Made by a program: the position numbers and the translations under genes. DNA of 64,000 nt from Gonium pectorale (taxonomy: Eukaryota > Chlorophyta > Chlorophyceae > Chlamydomonadales > Volvocaceae), in the NCBI GenBank assembly GCA_001584585.1, contig LSYV01000054.1:332716-396715 (forward strand). The letters are read 5' to 3'. The notes below the pieces were generated by a model, which made no database searches, was not told the DNA's origin, and saw only the letters and a program-made list of their open reading frames with translations. Shown piece by piece: positions 45,001 through 56,900 of this stretch (its first letter is position 1; each line of letters begins with the position of its first letter).

Positions 45001-47555
45001 CTCGTCCCACCCCAGACACCGTCACCCCCATCTGTGACGTTGGGAGTGGCGGAGTCTTGCCCTGGCCCCTGCTGGGATTCGCTACGCCGCGCCCGAGGGC
45101 CCCGCCTCACCTGCGCCTTGGCCACGCGCTTGTCCCGCTTGCGCACAAAGCCCACCAGCTCCCGCACCGTGTCGATCCACTCGCGCCGGGCCGTCCGCCG
45201 CGCCTTGCGGTTCTCCTCCTCCATGCGCCGCCGCACCTGCCTGCGGGGCCGGGGCGGATGCGCCGAGGGTGGAGGTGGGGACGGGGGCACACGACGTGAC
45301 GCCAGGCGAAACTACGGTAAGCCCGCACGGAGCGGTGTAAACCAGGTGCCGTCTGTTGGCCTCCGAACCCGAAACCCTAACGGGAGTTAGCTGGGGCGGA
45401 GGGAGGAGGAGCACTTGCGGACAGCGAGCAGCGCCAGGCCCACGGGCGCGAGCTTGCCTGTTGGGCGCGGCGGCCGGGTTGTAGATGTCGGCCCACGCGA
45501 AGTTGCGGTGGGTCGTGAAGTTTGACCAGTACGCATAGAAGGCGTTGACCGAGGCGGCGTCCGACTCCGAAGTGCCGAAGGCCGGGAAGCTGGGAGCGGA
45601 GCCGCCTGCCACATCGTCCTCGCTGTCGCTGCCTGTATGGCACGTCGCGGCACGGCGCGGCGTTTTCTGGAATGAACGCTCCGGGAGCAGCCCGCTGCGT
45701 GGCGCTGGTGCCCCTCCGTCCGTACGTAATGCAATTCCAGCGCGGCGTTTCGCGCGCGCCTGCGCACAGCGGACTGTCGCCCGCTGGGTGCCCATGCGGG
45801 AGACCCGCCTGGCGGCCGCCCTCATGCTGTGTCAGCGAACCCCCTCGACTCCTAACAAGCATCCGGTACCATCCAGCGCGCTGCAACCCGCTACATGCCT
45901 TACCAGCAGCCCCGCGCTGCGCGTGTCCCCCGTGTCCGCGTCCTCACGCGGCCCCCCAGGGAACGCGCTCCGTTCCACGCTACCCCCCGCAACCCGTCAC
46001 CCGCTCGTAGGGGCCCACGCACCCGCGTCCTTGCGCTCCCATGCCTCCTGCTCCTGTTTGGCCAGCTTAGCGAACACCGACTCGTACACGCCGTAGAACC
46101 CCTGCAGGTGGGAACATTTATGTGACGCTTGGCACCATCTGCAGCGGAGGCCCGTGGTGCTACGGGGTGCATAGCGTGGGTGTCTTGGACCCCACGCTGA
46201 CCGAGCAACCCGGGGATGCTGTTTGTGGACTACCTGGCGCCGGCCGGCCTTATCTGCTGCGCGCCTAGCACGCATTCGATATACACAACCCCTGACCACA
46301 GCGCTCCCAACCTCTTGCCGTGCCCAGAGTAGCAGCTGGTTGCAAAGGAGCACAACGACTCCGGTGCGTTCCTACTCCCCCGACCCCCGTCGTGTCGACC
46401 GGCGCCAGCCGGCCGCGTCTTGCCGACCTGACCCCGCGGGCCTGGGACCCGATCACGCTTCCGGGCCCGTTCCCAAAGCTATCCCACATCCTGGGGCATC
46501 ACCACACATTGAGCTCCGCACCTTAGGCCCGTCCCCGTATCCTGAGTAGCAGCTGCTGCTGAAGAAGGCAAACAGCTCCTCGTCCTCGGCGGGCTTGCCG
46601 CCGCCGCCCTCGAAGCCGCCGCCGCCGCCCGCCTGGTGGCGCTCGCCGCTGCGCAGGATTTGCTCACGGTGCTGGTCGTACCTGCAACCGTCCAACCGAA
46701 CGCACAGCATAGGGACCGTGCATTCCGAAAAAGGAGGACATCACAGGCGACTCCGGAAGTGCGCAGTGTAATAATTCGCTCCGGGCCCGGATTTGCGCCT
46801 CCCGGACATCAAGCACCACAGCGCCAGCCCCAAGACTGGAGGACGCCAGCTCAGTACACGCACCATGCTCGCTCGTGCTTGTCGCTCAGGATCTCGTACG
46901 CGTTCTGGATCTCCTTGAAGCGCTCCGCGGCCTCCTCGGCGCGGTGGGCATTCTTATCTGTGGCGCGGGGCGGAGGGCGGCGGGTGGTGGCCAGGAACCA
47001 TTCCGTTAGACGCAATTCACGCCTGCGCTGCCGTTGGTCGCGAAGCTGGGGTTGCGTTGCTCGGTGACCGGCGGCCCTGACAGAGTCATAAAAGTCCACC
47101 TCACAGAGGCAAACGCCACGATCTGCTTCAGCAGGCAGGGACCCGCCTACAACCCATGGATCCGAAGACATCAGCCCACAGGTGCGTGTGGCGGAGCGTC
47201 ACGGGCCGCGCATGGTCATGCCATGACGTACACGGGGCCTTCCTTCCGTTTCCAGAGGCTGGCCTGGAGGAAGGTGCCCCTGGCTCATGCGCGCATAGCC
47301 ATCAACAGGTATGCCTGATGCTCGCTGCGTTGCCCACGGGCGCGATCAGAGGCGCATTCGTAGCGGACGGGGGCCACGACGACAGGGGGACATGCTCCGC
47401 ATAGGGGAGAGCGGGTTGGCGTGCCGAGAGCCCTTACCAGGGTGCCAGAGCAGCGCCTGCTTGCGGTAAGCCTTTTTTATCGCATCCTCCTCAGCATCTA
47501 GAGGCACGTCCAGCACCTCGTAGAGGCAGCGCTGCTTGTGCGCAGCCGGCGGCAT
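42075..47555 (-). CDS. DNAJC21: DNAJC21/JJJ1 J-domain co-chaperone with two U1-type zinc fingers
   Basis: Yeast JJJ1 and human DNAJC21 stimulate HSP70 during release of the 60S export factor Arx1 in ribosome maturation. Eleven exons close in phase (47555-47438, 46957-46864, 46681-46522, 46101-46023, 45632-45458, 45240-45111, 44578-44492, 44353-44202, 43795-43586, 43328-43261, 43066-42075), giving 754 residues. Visible parts: J domain with HPD at 38-40 (the Asp codon is split by intron 1) and [16 protein letters not shown]. Then [53 protein letters not shown] and [13 protein letters not shown]. First finger Cys314, Cys317, His330, His336 ([20 protein letters not shown]); last finger [23 protein letters not shown]. 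The last exon adds about 330 mostly acidic, low-complexity residues with DAMLARMM twice, so it exceeds the usual 530-590. Intron 5 has a GC donor (ACAG/GCAAGC). Confidence 0.95.
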
Positions 47556-47986
47556 GGCGGAGACTGGCCTTGCCCACCGCCGGGCGTCTCAGGTGGTCCA
47601 GCACAGGGGTGTCTTGTTGATCAATGTATTTAGCTACCGCAAATGAGCGGGTATGACAGCAGGCTGTGCTGGCTGCAGCCGGGGGTTGTCGACCCAGAGC
47701 GATTGCAGTCAATGAGTTACCAACATACATAAGTTCCCTTGCAAATGATGCAGCTGAATTGCCTTGTTCCAATGCGTTGCCGCGGCAGTTTGTTCGTTGT
47801 ATCGTTCCATTCTCCTTCTCCGTGCTGCCATTCAAAGCTGACCTTAAGAACCGTCGGTATACATTCCAATGAGGATAGTGTTCTATACAACCGAAATGCG
47901 TCGACGAACTCCCGCGTCGCCTCGCTAAGCTTCGTTTTCGCTTTGGTTTCTAAGACGATCTGAATGTAACGCTACTGAGTAATAAC
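47556..47986. promoter_or_regulatory. Divergent intergenic region, DNAJC21 (-) / M43 protease (+)
   Basis: 431 bp between start codons; AT-richer near 47850-47985. No specific element is claimed. Confidence 0.45.
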
Positions 47987-50900
47987 ATGCTGTCATGCTG
48001 GAAAGTATGGGGCCTGCTTCGAGCCCGGCGCTTGGCTACTATGGTTGTCCCCTGGCTGCTGCTCGTCGCCGCGTTTCAGTGCTTTGGCGCCATTCCTACG
48101 CGGCTGCTGCTCCAAGACGTCGATGCGGAGTCGACCGGTACGTGCCGTGACCCGTTGGCATGTGCAGTTTCAGTGGGCCTCCCAGACTGCCTGACGCTGC
48201 AGCTTCGCGCGGGGCGGGGTATTGGACGTTGTTCCGAGCCCTTACTCTCTCCCAAGCCGCGGCCCTACCCTGCCCCGGCACGGTTCGGCACAATCCCCGC
48301 AGACCCGTTCCTGGATGGGTTCATTAAGGAGGTACCGGACAGCGGATACCGCCCGTTCCTGGCACTGAAGGACACAGTGAGCGCGAGTGGCAAGGATGTA
48401 CAGCAGCTGTACGAGCAGGGGTCCAGCGCGTCCGCCATCGCGTACCTCCTGTTCGCAGCAGCAGAACCTCTATCACAGGCCGATGGTGGGTTTGACTGCA
48501 TGGTGGGTTTGACTGCAGCTGTCAGGGAAGACGCGCCGCAGTGGGGACCCGCGGACATCGTTGTAGGCGACGGGCGATGGCGGATCGCGGCACGGGCGCA
48601 TCCTGGGGATCTCTCCACGCCTGGGTATTCCCGTTTCTGCTGCGAACATAACCTTGTCCTAGGAGGGAACGTGTCCAGCGGTATGGGGATGGACTTTGCG
48701 TTTAGTTTAGGGTGCACGAACGATGAGTGCTGGGCCCGTATCCTACACTTATGTGGAGCCGGGACGGCCACTCTTGCCGACGATTGTGCTCCTAAGTACC
48801 CCCGTTGGGTCGCGTGCCGTCGGCAGGCTCCTCCGCGTCCCTGCTGCCCTACCTCGCGCCCAACATCATCCGCCTGTACGCCTCGCGGCCCGACCGCTGC
48901 GCGTCTAGTATTGTACGACGCCTCTACGGTCTGTCGTACCTTCTGTACGGCAGTGACGCGTTGAAGGTACGCCCCTCCCATTGCCGGCCACGGCTGCATT
49001 GCCTGATCGCTTGAGCCGTTGGTCACTGGGAGCTTGGTAAGGCCGGCGTCTCTTGATCACGGACGTGTGCACGTGGATCGCTACGTCCTAATCCGACCCT
49101 GGGTATTCAGTCCAGCTCTGGCGCCCTTCGTGTCCCGTACGCCCCGCCTCGCGCTGTTCCACCGCAGGCTTGCCACTACGACCTCTACAAGTCGCTCCAG
49201 GCCACCTTCGCCTGGGTCCGCGACAACGTGCCCCTGCGGCTCCAGGACATCCCGGACCAGCCGCTCGCCACTGCAGCCTGGCCCGACCTGGGCGCCCTGC
49301 CGGCCTCGGAGCTGACGGCCGCGGTGGCTGCCGCACTGGTCGACGGGCCCCAGCTTGGCGAGGTGGCGGCGCTGCTGACGGCCGGCTGCGGCATGGACAT
49401 CGGGGCCTTTGCGGGGCTGATTCCGTACGTCTCCGCCGTCCTGGCCGACCTCCACCTCGACGTGGCGACGCTGCAGGAGGTGGCGTCCCACCTGCACGAC
49501 TCCCGCTGGGCGCCAGACGACCAAGTTGGTGTTGGGGATGGGAACAATCAGGAGCACGAGCACGAAGACGACTCCGATCAGCGCATTTCGGTGACGAGGG
49601 CGGCTGCCGATGGACGCAGCCTGCTGGGTGCGGGTAGGGCGTGGGCCGGGGCCGGCGCCGGGCACCTGCTGGTCGGGCTGGAGCGACCCGTGGGTCACCG
49701 CCGGCGCCCTGTCCTGCGGCGATGGCTGCTGCGAAGGCGTGGCGACGGCGAGGGCGAGTGGCCTGGAGTGGAGCCGCACCAGGCACGCTATCCAGACCCT
49801 GACTCCATGGCAACCGGAGCGGAGCTGCTGGGGCCCCGTGACGGGAACGGGGCAGCGATTGGCACCATGCGGCGGCGCCTCGCGGTGCGGTACGTCCCGT
49901 CCAACTACATGTACGACATGCCGCCAGGGGGCTTCGTGGCGGCTGATCCGGCCACCAAGCCCAAGCTATACATTCCGGTTATCTTCCACGTCATGCTGTA
50001 CACGGATACCAACGGCAGTATAGCGCCTGCCAAGGCGGCCCAGGCCCCCGTGTTTGTGGACCGCATTGTGCGGGTCGCAAACTACATGGCGGCGCCGACC
50101 AACATCCAGTTCTGGGCGAAGGTGGGTTGGGGCACTGACGGGGATGCGGAAGGGGACGTCAAACGACAGCTCCGCTAGTGATGCGGGAGCGTGAGGCCTC
50201 CCTATGTGGTGGCACGTTGGCAGCAGTAGAGAACGGTGCAGCTCCACAGGAGGCGTTCCAACCCACTTTCGCCAGCCAATCCCGACGCTGGGTGCCGCTG
50301 CCAGGACAGCTGCGGTAGTGGGGCCAATCGTACACGGCCGCACCGCCGCGCGCAGCCGTCCGTGGCATATATTGCCCTGTGCCCCGACCGTTCCAGTCTC
50401 GAGCTAGATCGTGCCGTGGCAAGGCCTACTGTTGCATGGGGCAACACCGGGTCTGGTGCCTGCCTCATGCAACTGACCTCCTTTCCTGACCGCACCTACC
50501 CGTACCTTTCCGCACCGCTTTGCAGGAGGTCCGCAACAACGCCACGGCTTACCCGTACCTGTTGCTGGCCAACCGCTCGGCCTGGCTTTCCTGCCCCAAG
50601 GGCGGCTCGACCGGTTACTCGTGTCTCTACAACAGCACCTTCACAAAGAGGTGAGCAGCTCCCCGGCCTGGCTAGTGGTTGCCGGTTATGTAAGTTGTGG
50701 CAGCTAGGGTCCGTCTTGCGGGCCAGCTGGGATTCGCGCCTGGACTGGCCCCTATCAGGACGGCGATAAGGCACTGTTCGGTGCGCAGGCAGCCTCCGGT
50801 CACGTTGCTGTCGCGTTCATCCCTCTGCTGCACCCCTGTCATCTCTTCAGGCTCCTGAGCGGATGACGTTCCCTGAAGGTTGGGTCCCCGGCCCCCGGTC

Positions 50901-53900
50901 TTGAATGTCCCCCGGCCTGCGCCCGCGCCCGCCTACCGTGCCTTGCCACGCCCTGCAGTACGGTCACGGACTTTCCGCGCTCGATCAACGTCTTTGTGGT
51001 CAGCGACTCGACTGGAGGAGCCGGCGTGGCGCTGGGCTACGCGTGGGTCCCCGGGTGAGGAGGGGCGCTGCCGTACGCCGGCGGGTACAGTGGCATTACG
51101 CCCACGCCCCGGAGCGCCCGTGGCGTTTCCCCGCCTGGCCGTGGGTCGGAAACCTTGAGGGGGCCTCGTCGTGTGGTGGCATTGGGCCTTGTCGCGTACT
51201 GCGCTTGGGAGTAGACGCGTCGTTTCCTGGCAGAGGCGCCACCGGCACGCCGAAGAATCGCACGACACCACCTGTCTGACTGCCGACCGCGTGCCGTCTC
51301 CGCGCGCCCTGCGCCGCCCCGCGACACGAACGGCAGGTCCGACACGGCCCCCGACTCGGGCCACGTGTACATGACGTGGGACGGCCTGTCCACGGACGGC
51401 TCCAACTCGTTGTCGCTCTACAACGACGGCCCAAACACGCTGTTGCACGAGCTGTTCCATCACCTGGGCATCTACCACACATTTACGGGCAGCACGGGCA
51501 GCACCAACGCCTGCAACAACGACGACTACGGTGAGATCGGGGCTTCGAACATTCATTGGTATCGGTGCTGTATTGATATTGGAACCGTAGCTGGGCTCGA
51601 GCTGACGCGCGAGAGCTGATGGCCGGCACGTGACAGAGCTGGTAGGGGTTCTGCAGCGTAGACGCATTGCGCTTAGGTCAGCGGACGGCACGGTGCGGCA
51701 TCAGATGGCATGGAGCCCTCGTGTCGTCTCCCCCTTTCGGCAAGCCGCTTGAAACGTGCATATGAGTGAGCTCTTTGATGGACGGGTTGCTCATGCCCTA
51801 CATGTCGTGCAACATCGGCTGTCCTCGTGGCTGACCGCCTGTGCTCTTGCCCCTGCCCGCTTGCCCGCCTTGCCCTTCACGCGGCGCCCTCTCAGTTATC
51901 GACACGCCCACGTCCTTTGGTAAGCACAGTCCCACTGCAACAACCCGGCCTCTGCTTGTCGATACATGTTGATGCGAGGCTGTGAGATGTTTTCGACGAA
52001 GCTGCAGCACGACTTCCACCCTGGGGGTCAGGAACTCAACATTCCGTATGTACAGCATGCTATACCTGATCCCCGCCGTACCAACCGCGACCGTCAACCG
52101 CAGGTCCCGCCAGCTCTGCCAGCTTCTCCGCCATCGCAACCGCCTACTGCATGGAGCTCTTCTGGGGCACCTACGGCGGCGACTGGGAGGCTGCTTACCA
52201 GCGCTGGTCCACCACGCTTGGCATCCCGGCCGCGGACATGAACGCCTGGGCCGACACCTGCCCCTCGCGAGCCGGGTACGACGAGCTGGGCAACTACATG
52301 ACGTACAACACGCCGGTCTGCTTCGCGGGCCTGGGGCACTTCACGCCGGGCCAGGTGGAGAGAGCGCACTACATAACGGCCGAGCTCAATCCCGTGCTGT
52401 ACGCGTGGGGGCAATACTACGCGCAGAACGCGCCGCCGCCGCCGCTCCAGTCGTCTCCGCCGCCCGAGACATACACCCACATTTGCAAGGTGTGTGTTGC
52501 ACCGGGCGACCGTCCGAGCTTTCCTGTCTAGGGTCTCAAGCTCTCAACCCCTAACAGTTCGTGGGGCGTGAGCGTTTTGCTTCCGAATGGAGGTCGCCGT
52601 GGGGCTATTGCGTCTCTGCGGCCTGCGTTGATAATTGGAAAGCCCCGGGTGGCGCAGGGCAGGTAGGGCTGCTACGGACTCTCCTGTGCGGCACCACCCA
52701 CCTGGGACCATACATCGTTTGCAATTTGTGCCGCATGGCACGCGACAGCCATGGTCCAACCCCCGCCTCCGTTTGCGCTGCTGACCACGATGGAGCACTT
52801 GGCAGTGGGCGGTCGCCCGTGGGCGCGCCGACGCCGCGGTCTGCTTCATGTGGCGGCCCTTTCGCCGTTCCCCTTGGTGTCGGACGCAGGCTACTCGCAG
52901 CAACTGCGCTTGCAAGAGCTCATGGGTGTTCAACAACAACAGCTACTCGTACTGCGACCGAATCGGGACCACCAACCTCCTAACGTAAGATGCCGTACCC
53001 TGATGCCGTACCGTGATGCCGTACCGTGCCGCCCATCATTTGTCACACCTTGGGCCACCTTGCTCACCTGCTGGGGCAAGAAATCAGGTGTAGACGCCAC
53101 CCGCTGAAGCGCCCGCTTAAGGCTTCGGGCAGCAAGAAAAGAGGAGCAAACATTGTGTCGTGGACTGCAGGGTTCTTAAAACTGGGGCGTGTTGTTGGTC
53201 ATTTCGTCAGGGTTATCGACGCTGTGTCGTGTTGGGGCCTGTGCGCGCAGGTGCGAGGTGCTGGACCCCGTGGGGTGCCCCGACTGCAACACCACCAACG
53301 TCGCTGCGAAGTGCATGCAGCTCTGCTCCGGTACGTGCTTCTGACGTCCCGAGCCGGAAGTCAGGGAGTGCACATCATATGAATTGTTAGGTCCTCCCGG
53401 GACCTTCTGCCTGGCGTGTGAGACGCCATAGTAACGTGCTGTCGCCCACGCTGGTGAGGATTGTCTGGACCATTGAGCACAGAGGCATCCGCCGGTTACG
53501 TCCCTGGAAGGATCTGAACAGTAAGACAGCATCCGAACATTCCCATGCCGGATCCCTCGATCCGGCCTTGTTCCCAAGCCATCCCGAAAACATGTTTGCA
53601 TGCGCACCCTGCTGCTCTCTGTGTGCAGGCACCGCCCGGACGTGCAAGAAGCCTCCCTCAGCCAGCACCAGCAACCCCCCGCCTCCGCCACCGCTGCCGC
53701 CGTCGCCGCCGCCGATGCCACCACCCCCGCCGCCCACGGACTCCATCCCCGCATCTTGTATGGTGCGTGGCGCGAGGCGAACATCCGGCTGTGGGGGAGC
53801 TGGGGGTGTGCCTGGTTGGCGATGGGGAGTTCTGCCCAGCCGACCACTGGAGAAGGGTGGGCCCTCAGTCGTCGAATTTCTCAGCCTCCGCATGGCAACG

Positions 53901-56900
53901 CGTCCGACCCACTGCGGTTCCTGTGTGCTTGCGAGGAGACGCGCGGTTGAGTGCGTGTCCCTTTTACGGACGAGTTCCACAACAGTGACGCAGCATAAAA
54001 CACTGATCGGCGCTCCCTTCTGTGACCGCGGCCCCTGACACCGTCTCACTTGACGCCGTTAAACACAGGTAACGGTGAGCGGTTGCGCCTGTCGCCGTAC
54101 GTGGATGTACGGCAGCACCTTCTGGAGCTATTGCGCTGCGCCGGACAACAAGATGCCCCTGTGGTGGGTCCGTGTTGAAAATGTGTCCGGTCTCTGCCAC
54201 AGTTGAGGAACGCCGGAAGCGGCTGCCGTTGTTGGCCGATGCTCATGGACGCTGACACTGTATCATTGCCTGGATGGCGCGGTGAGCAAGAATGATGCCT
54301 TGGCGTGCATCCGAGCTGCCTGGACGCAGATCGGTGATCGCACGCGCGTGTCAAGGCCCGAGCACCACACCGGTGAATGTGGCTGTGTGGCCGTCGCAGG
54401 TGTGAGGTCGGCCCGGACTGCCCCACGTTCGACGTGCGCGACCCGACCGACGACTGCGCCGCCAACCTGACTGCTGGCTTCTGCGGGGGTGAGGACGCCG
54501 CTCCGCGACCGTGCGCGGCCGGGCCGCCCGATGACGCGTCGTGCGTAGTTCCGGACCCATATCGCACGTGGCTGGGGGTCGCTCTGGCGGCATCGCCGGG
54601 TCATGCCAGGCCCCGATCCAAGGTCCGGGGCTGGGCCTTTCCAACGTGCCGGTACGACCCACGCGCCTACGGTCGCAAGCCCGACGTTCCGAAGTCCCCT
54701 GGACTTGGCTCTGCCGTTTCTCTCACTGGTGTGTCTACTTCTCTGCCAGTGCCGTGTCGCGGCCAAGAACCGCTCCCTTCCCCACGCTGCAGGGGGCCGG
54801 GTGCGCTTCAGGACCAGTATCGGCTTCCCCAACTGGCCGCCGCTGTCCCCCTCGCCGCCGCCGCGGCCGCCGCCGAGACCCTCACCGCCGCCGCGGCCAC
54901 CTTCGCCGCAGCCTCCGCCGCTCCCGCCGTCACCGCCGCCTGCGCCCAGCACAGGTGTGTGTGGCCCCTCTTACAAACCAGTTACAATCACCATTACTGC
55001 GGAGGCGCCTGCCCTTGCACTAGGCCAGCTTCGTCGCGTCCCTAGTCCAAGATGGGACTAGGAGGCCCGGGATGTGCAGACTCTGGCAGACTTTCGACCC
55101 TCTCTCTCACCCTCGCTCTTCAGTCCTGCTTTCCTCCAAAGGCCCGTCTTTGCTTTGGCCTCCCTCTCCCCCATAATTGTCGTTGCCGGTTGATCCCGTC
55201 TCAGCCCCCTTAAACCCCTACCCCGTGTCGACGCTCCCCGCCTCGACCTTGCCCGCTGCGCCAATAGCCCTTGCCCCTAAACCGTCCGGTGGTGTTGCGC
55301 AATTGACTCAGTTGTGTTCGTCCCTTCACCCTGTGCGGCATCCGCACGTCCCTCTGTGCGTCCCTCGCTCGCCCGCACGCCCCCAACCCTTCTGAGCTGT
55401 CCACCGGCGCTGCATTCTTGACTCCCGTCTGGTCGCGTCCTCCCATTCCCTGCCCATGTGTCCGTCCCTCGCTCGCCCGACCGCAGGTGCCGTCGCCGCC
55501 ATCTCTGCGCGCCTGGTGATGGACGCCAACTGCAGCGCCCTCGTCCCAGACGCCGGCGCGGCCGTCTCCGACCTCATCACCGAGCTGGCGGCCATCGCCG
55601 CGGTGAGCTCCGAATGCACACCCGGTGCACCCCCGGGGGCGCTGGTGGCCTTTCACCGCTCTGTCTTCAACGAATTGGGATGTCATGCGCCTCCGGCTAT
55701 ATCTATTGAGAACGCCGAGTGAACTCCGCGGTTCCCAAGTAGCCCGGGCGTAGGGTTTGGGGTGCCCCAGGGCGGTGAGCCGAGCCGTCACCGTAGCGCC
55801 AGCGCCATGCGGGCTCACGCGGCGGCGGGGAAACATGATGGGTAACCGCTGAAGGGGGCGCGCGTTCAGAACGTGCTCGGGCGCCACGTGAATCTCTTGT
55901 TGGGGTGTGCACCAAGGACTTCTCCGCAGCGCCTGGCGCCAGGCAGACAGTTTGCTTCTAGCTGCGTGTGCAAGCTGATGGGTTTGCGCACGTGGGCTTG
56001 CGCCTGCGGGCCCCCACCTCGCCTCGCCCCACCTCCGGCTTCTCTGCTGAGGATGCCTTCCAACCCTGTGGCCCCCGCCGCCCCCCGCCACCGTGCGCAG
56101 GTGCCTTCCGGGTACATCACGATCGACAGCGTGGCCTGCAGCCCCACCGACCCGGGCCAGCTGGTCGCAAGCTTCTCCGTCTACTTCCCCCCGGACAGCA
56201 CAGCGGCGCAGGTATGTGTGGCGTGCAGGGGCAGGCGCTGGCGTTGCGGGCACAACGGGGCGTTAATGTTGCGGCGCAGGACCGAGTGCCGGACAGCACT
56301 GCAGTTGAGAGGGTCTGAAAGCCCTAGCGCGATAGGAGTGGAAATAGGGAAGAAGGGACGAGTAGCACAGTCGTGCGCGCTCCGCCCCAACCCGAGGAAA
56401 GTCAGGGGCCGTGGTCTTCAGTAGTCTTGGTCCTCGTCGTGTCCTGGCCCGTGCGGCGCGCCCGAGTCGGGTGCCTGGGACTGGACGCTCACAGGGGAAT
56501 GCGCAATGGCCGGTTCTGTTGTGCCGGCGGATGGCAGTGGTCCGCATGCATGGCCCGATAGTGCGAGCACGGGAGCGCAAGGTGCCCGACACGTCATCAC
56601 ACTGGGTCAACCCACCCGTACATCCGCAGGTCAGCAACGCCTCCATGCTGCTGGCGTCCACCCTCGCCATGAAGTCTGCGGTCAGCTCCAGCTTCCAAAG
56701 CCGCTGGGGCAGCGTCTCACAGGCCGCATCCACCAACACCACCGTCCTACAGCGGTCGCAGCGTGAGTGACGCCTCTCACGATGGTGGGCCAAGGGACCC
56801 AGATCCGCCCTGTGACTTGGCCTCATCTGTGGCTTTCTCGTCCGCCTGCCCCCGGCGTATTTCGGCTGTCTAAAGTCCCGGGCTGAACTTGCCTTCCTGC

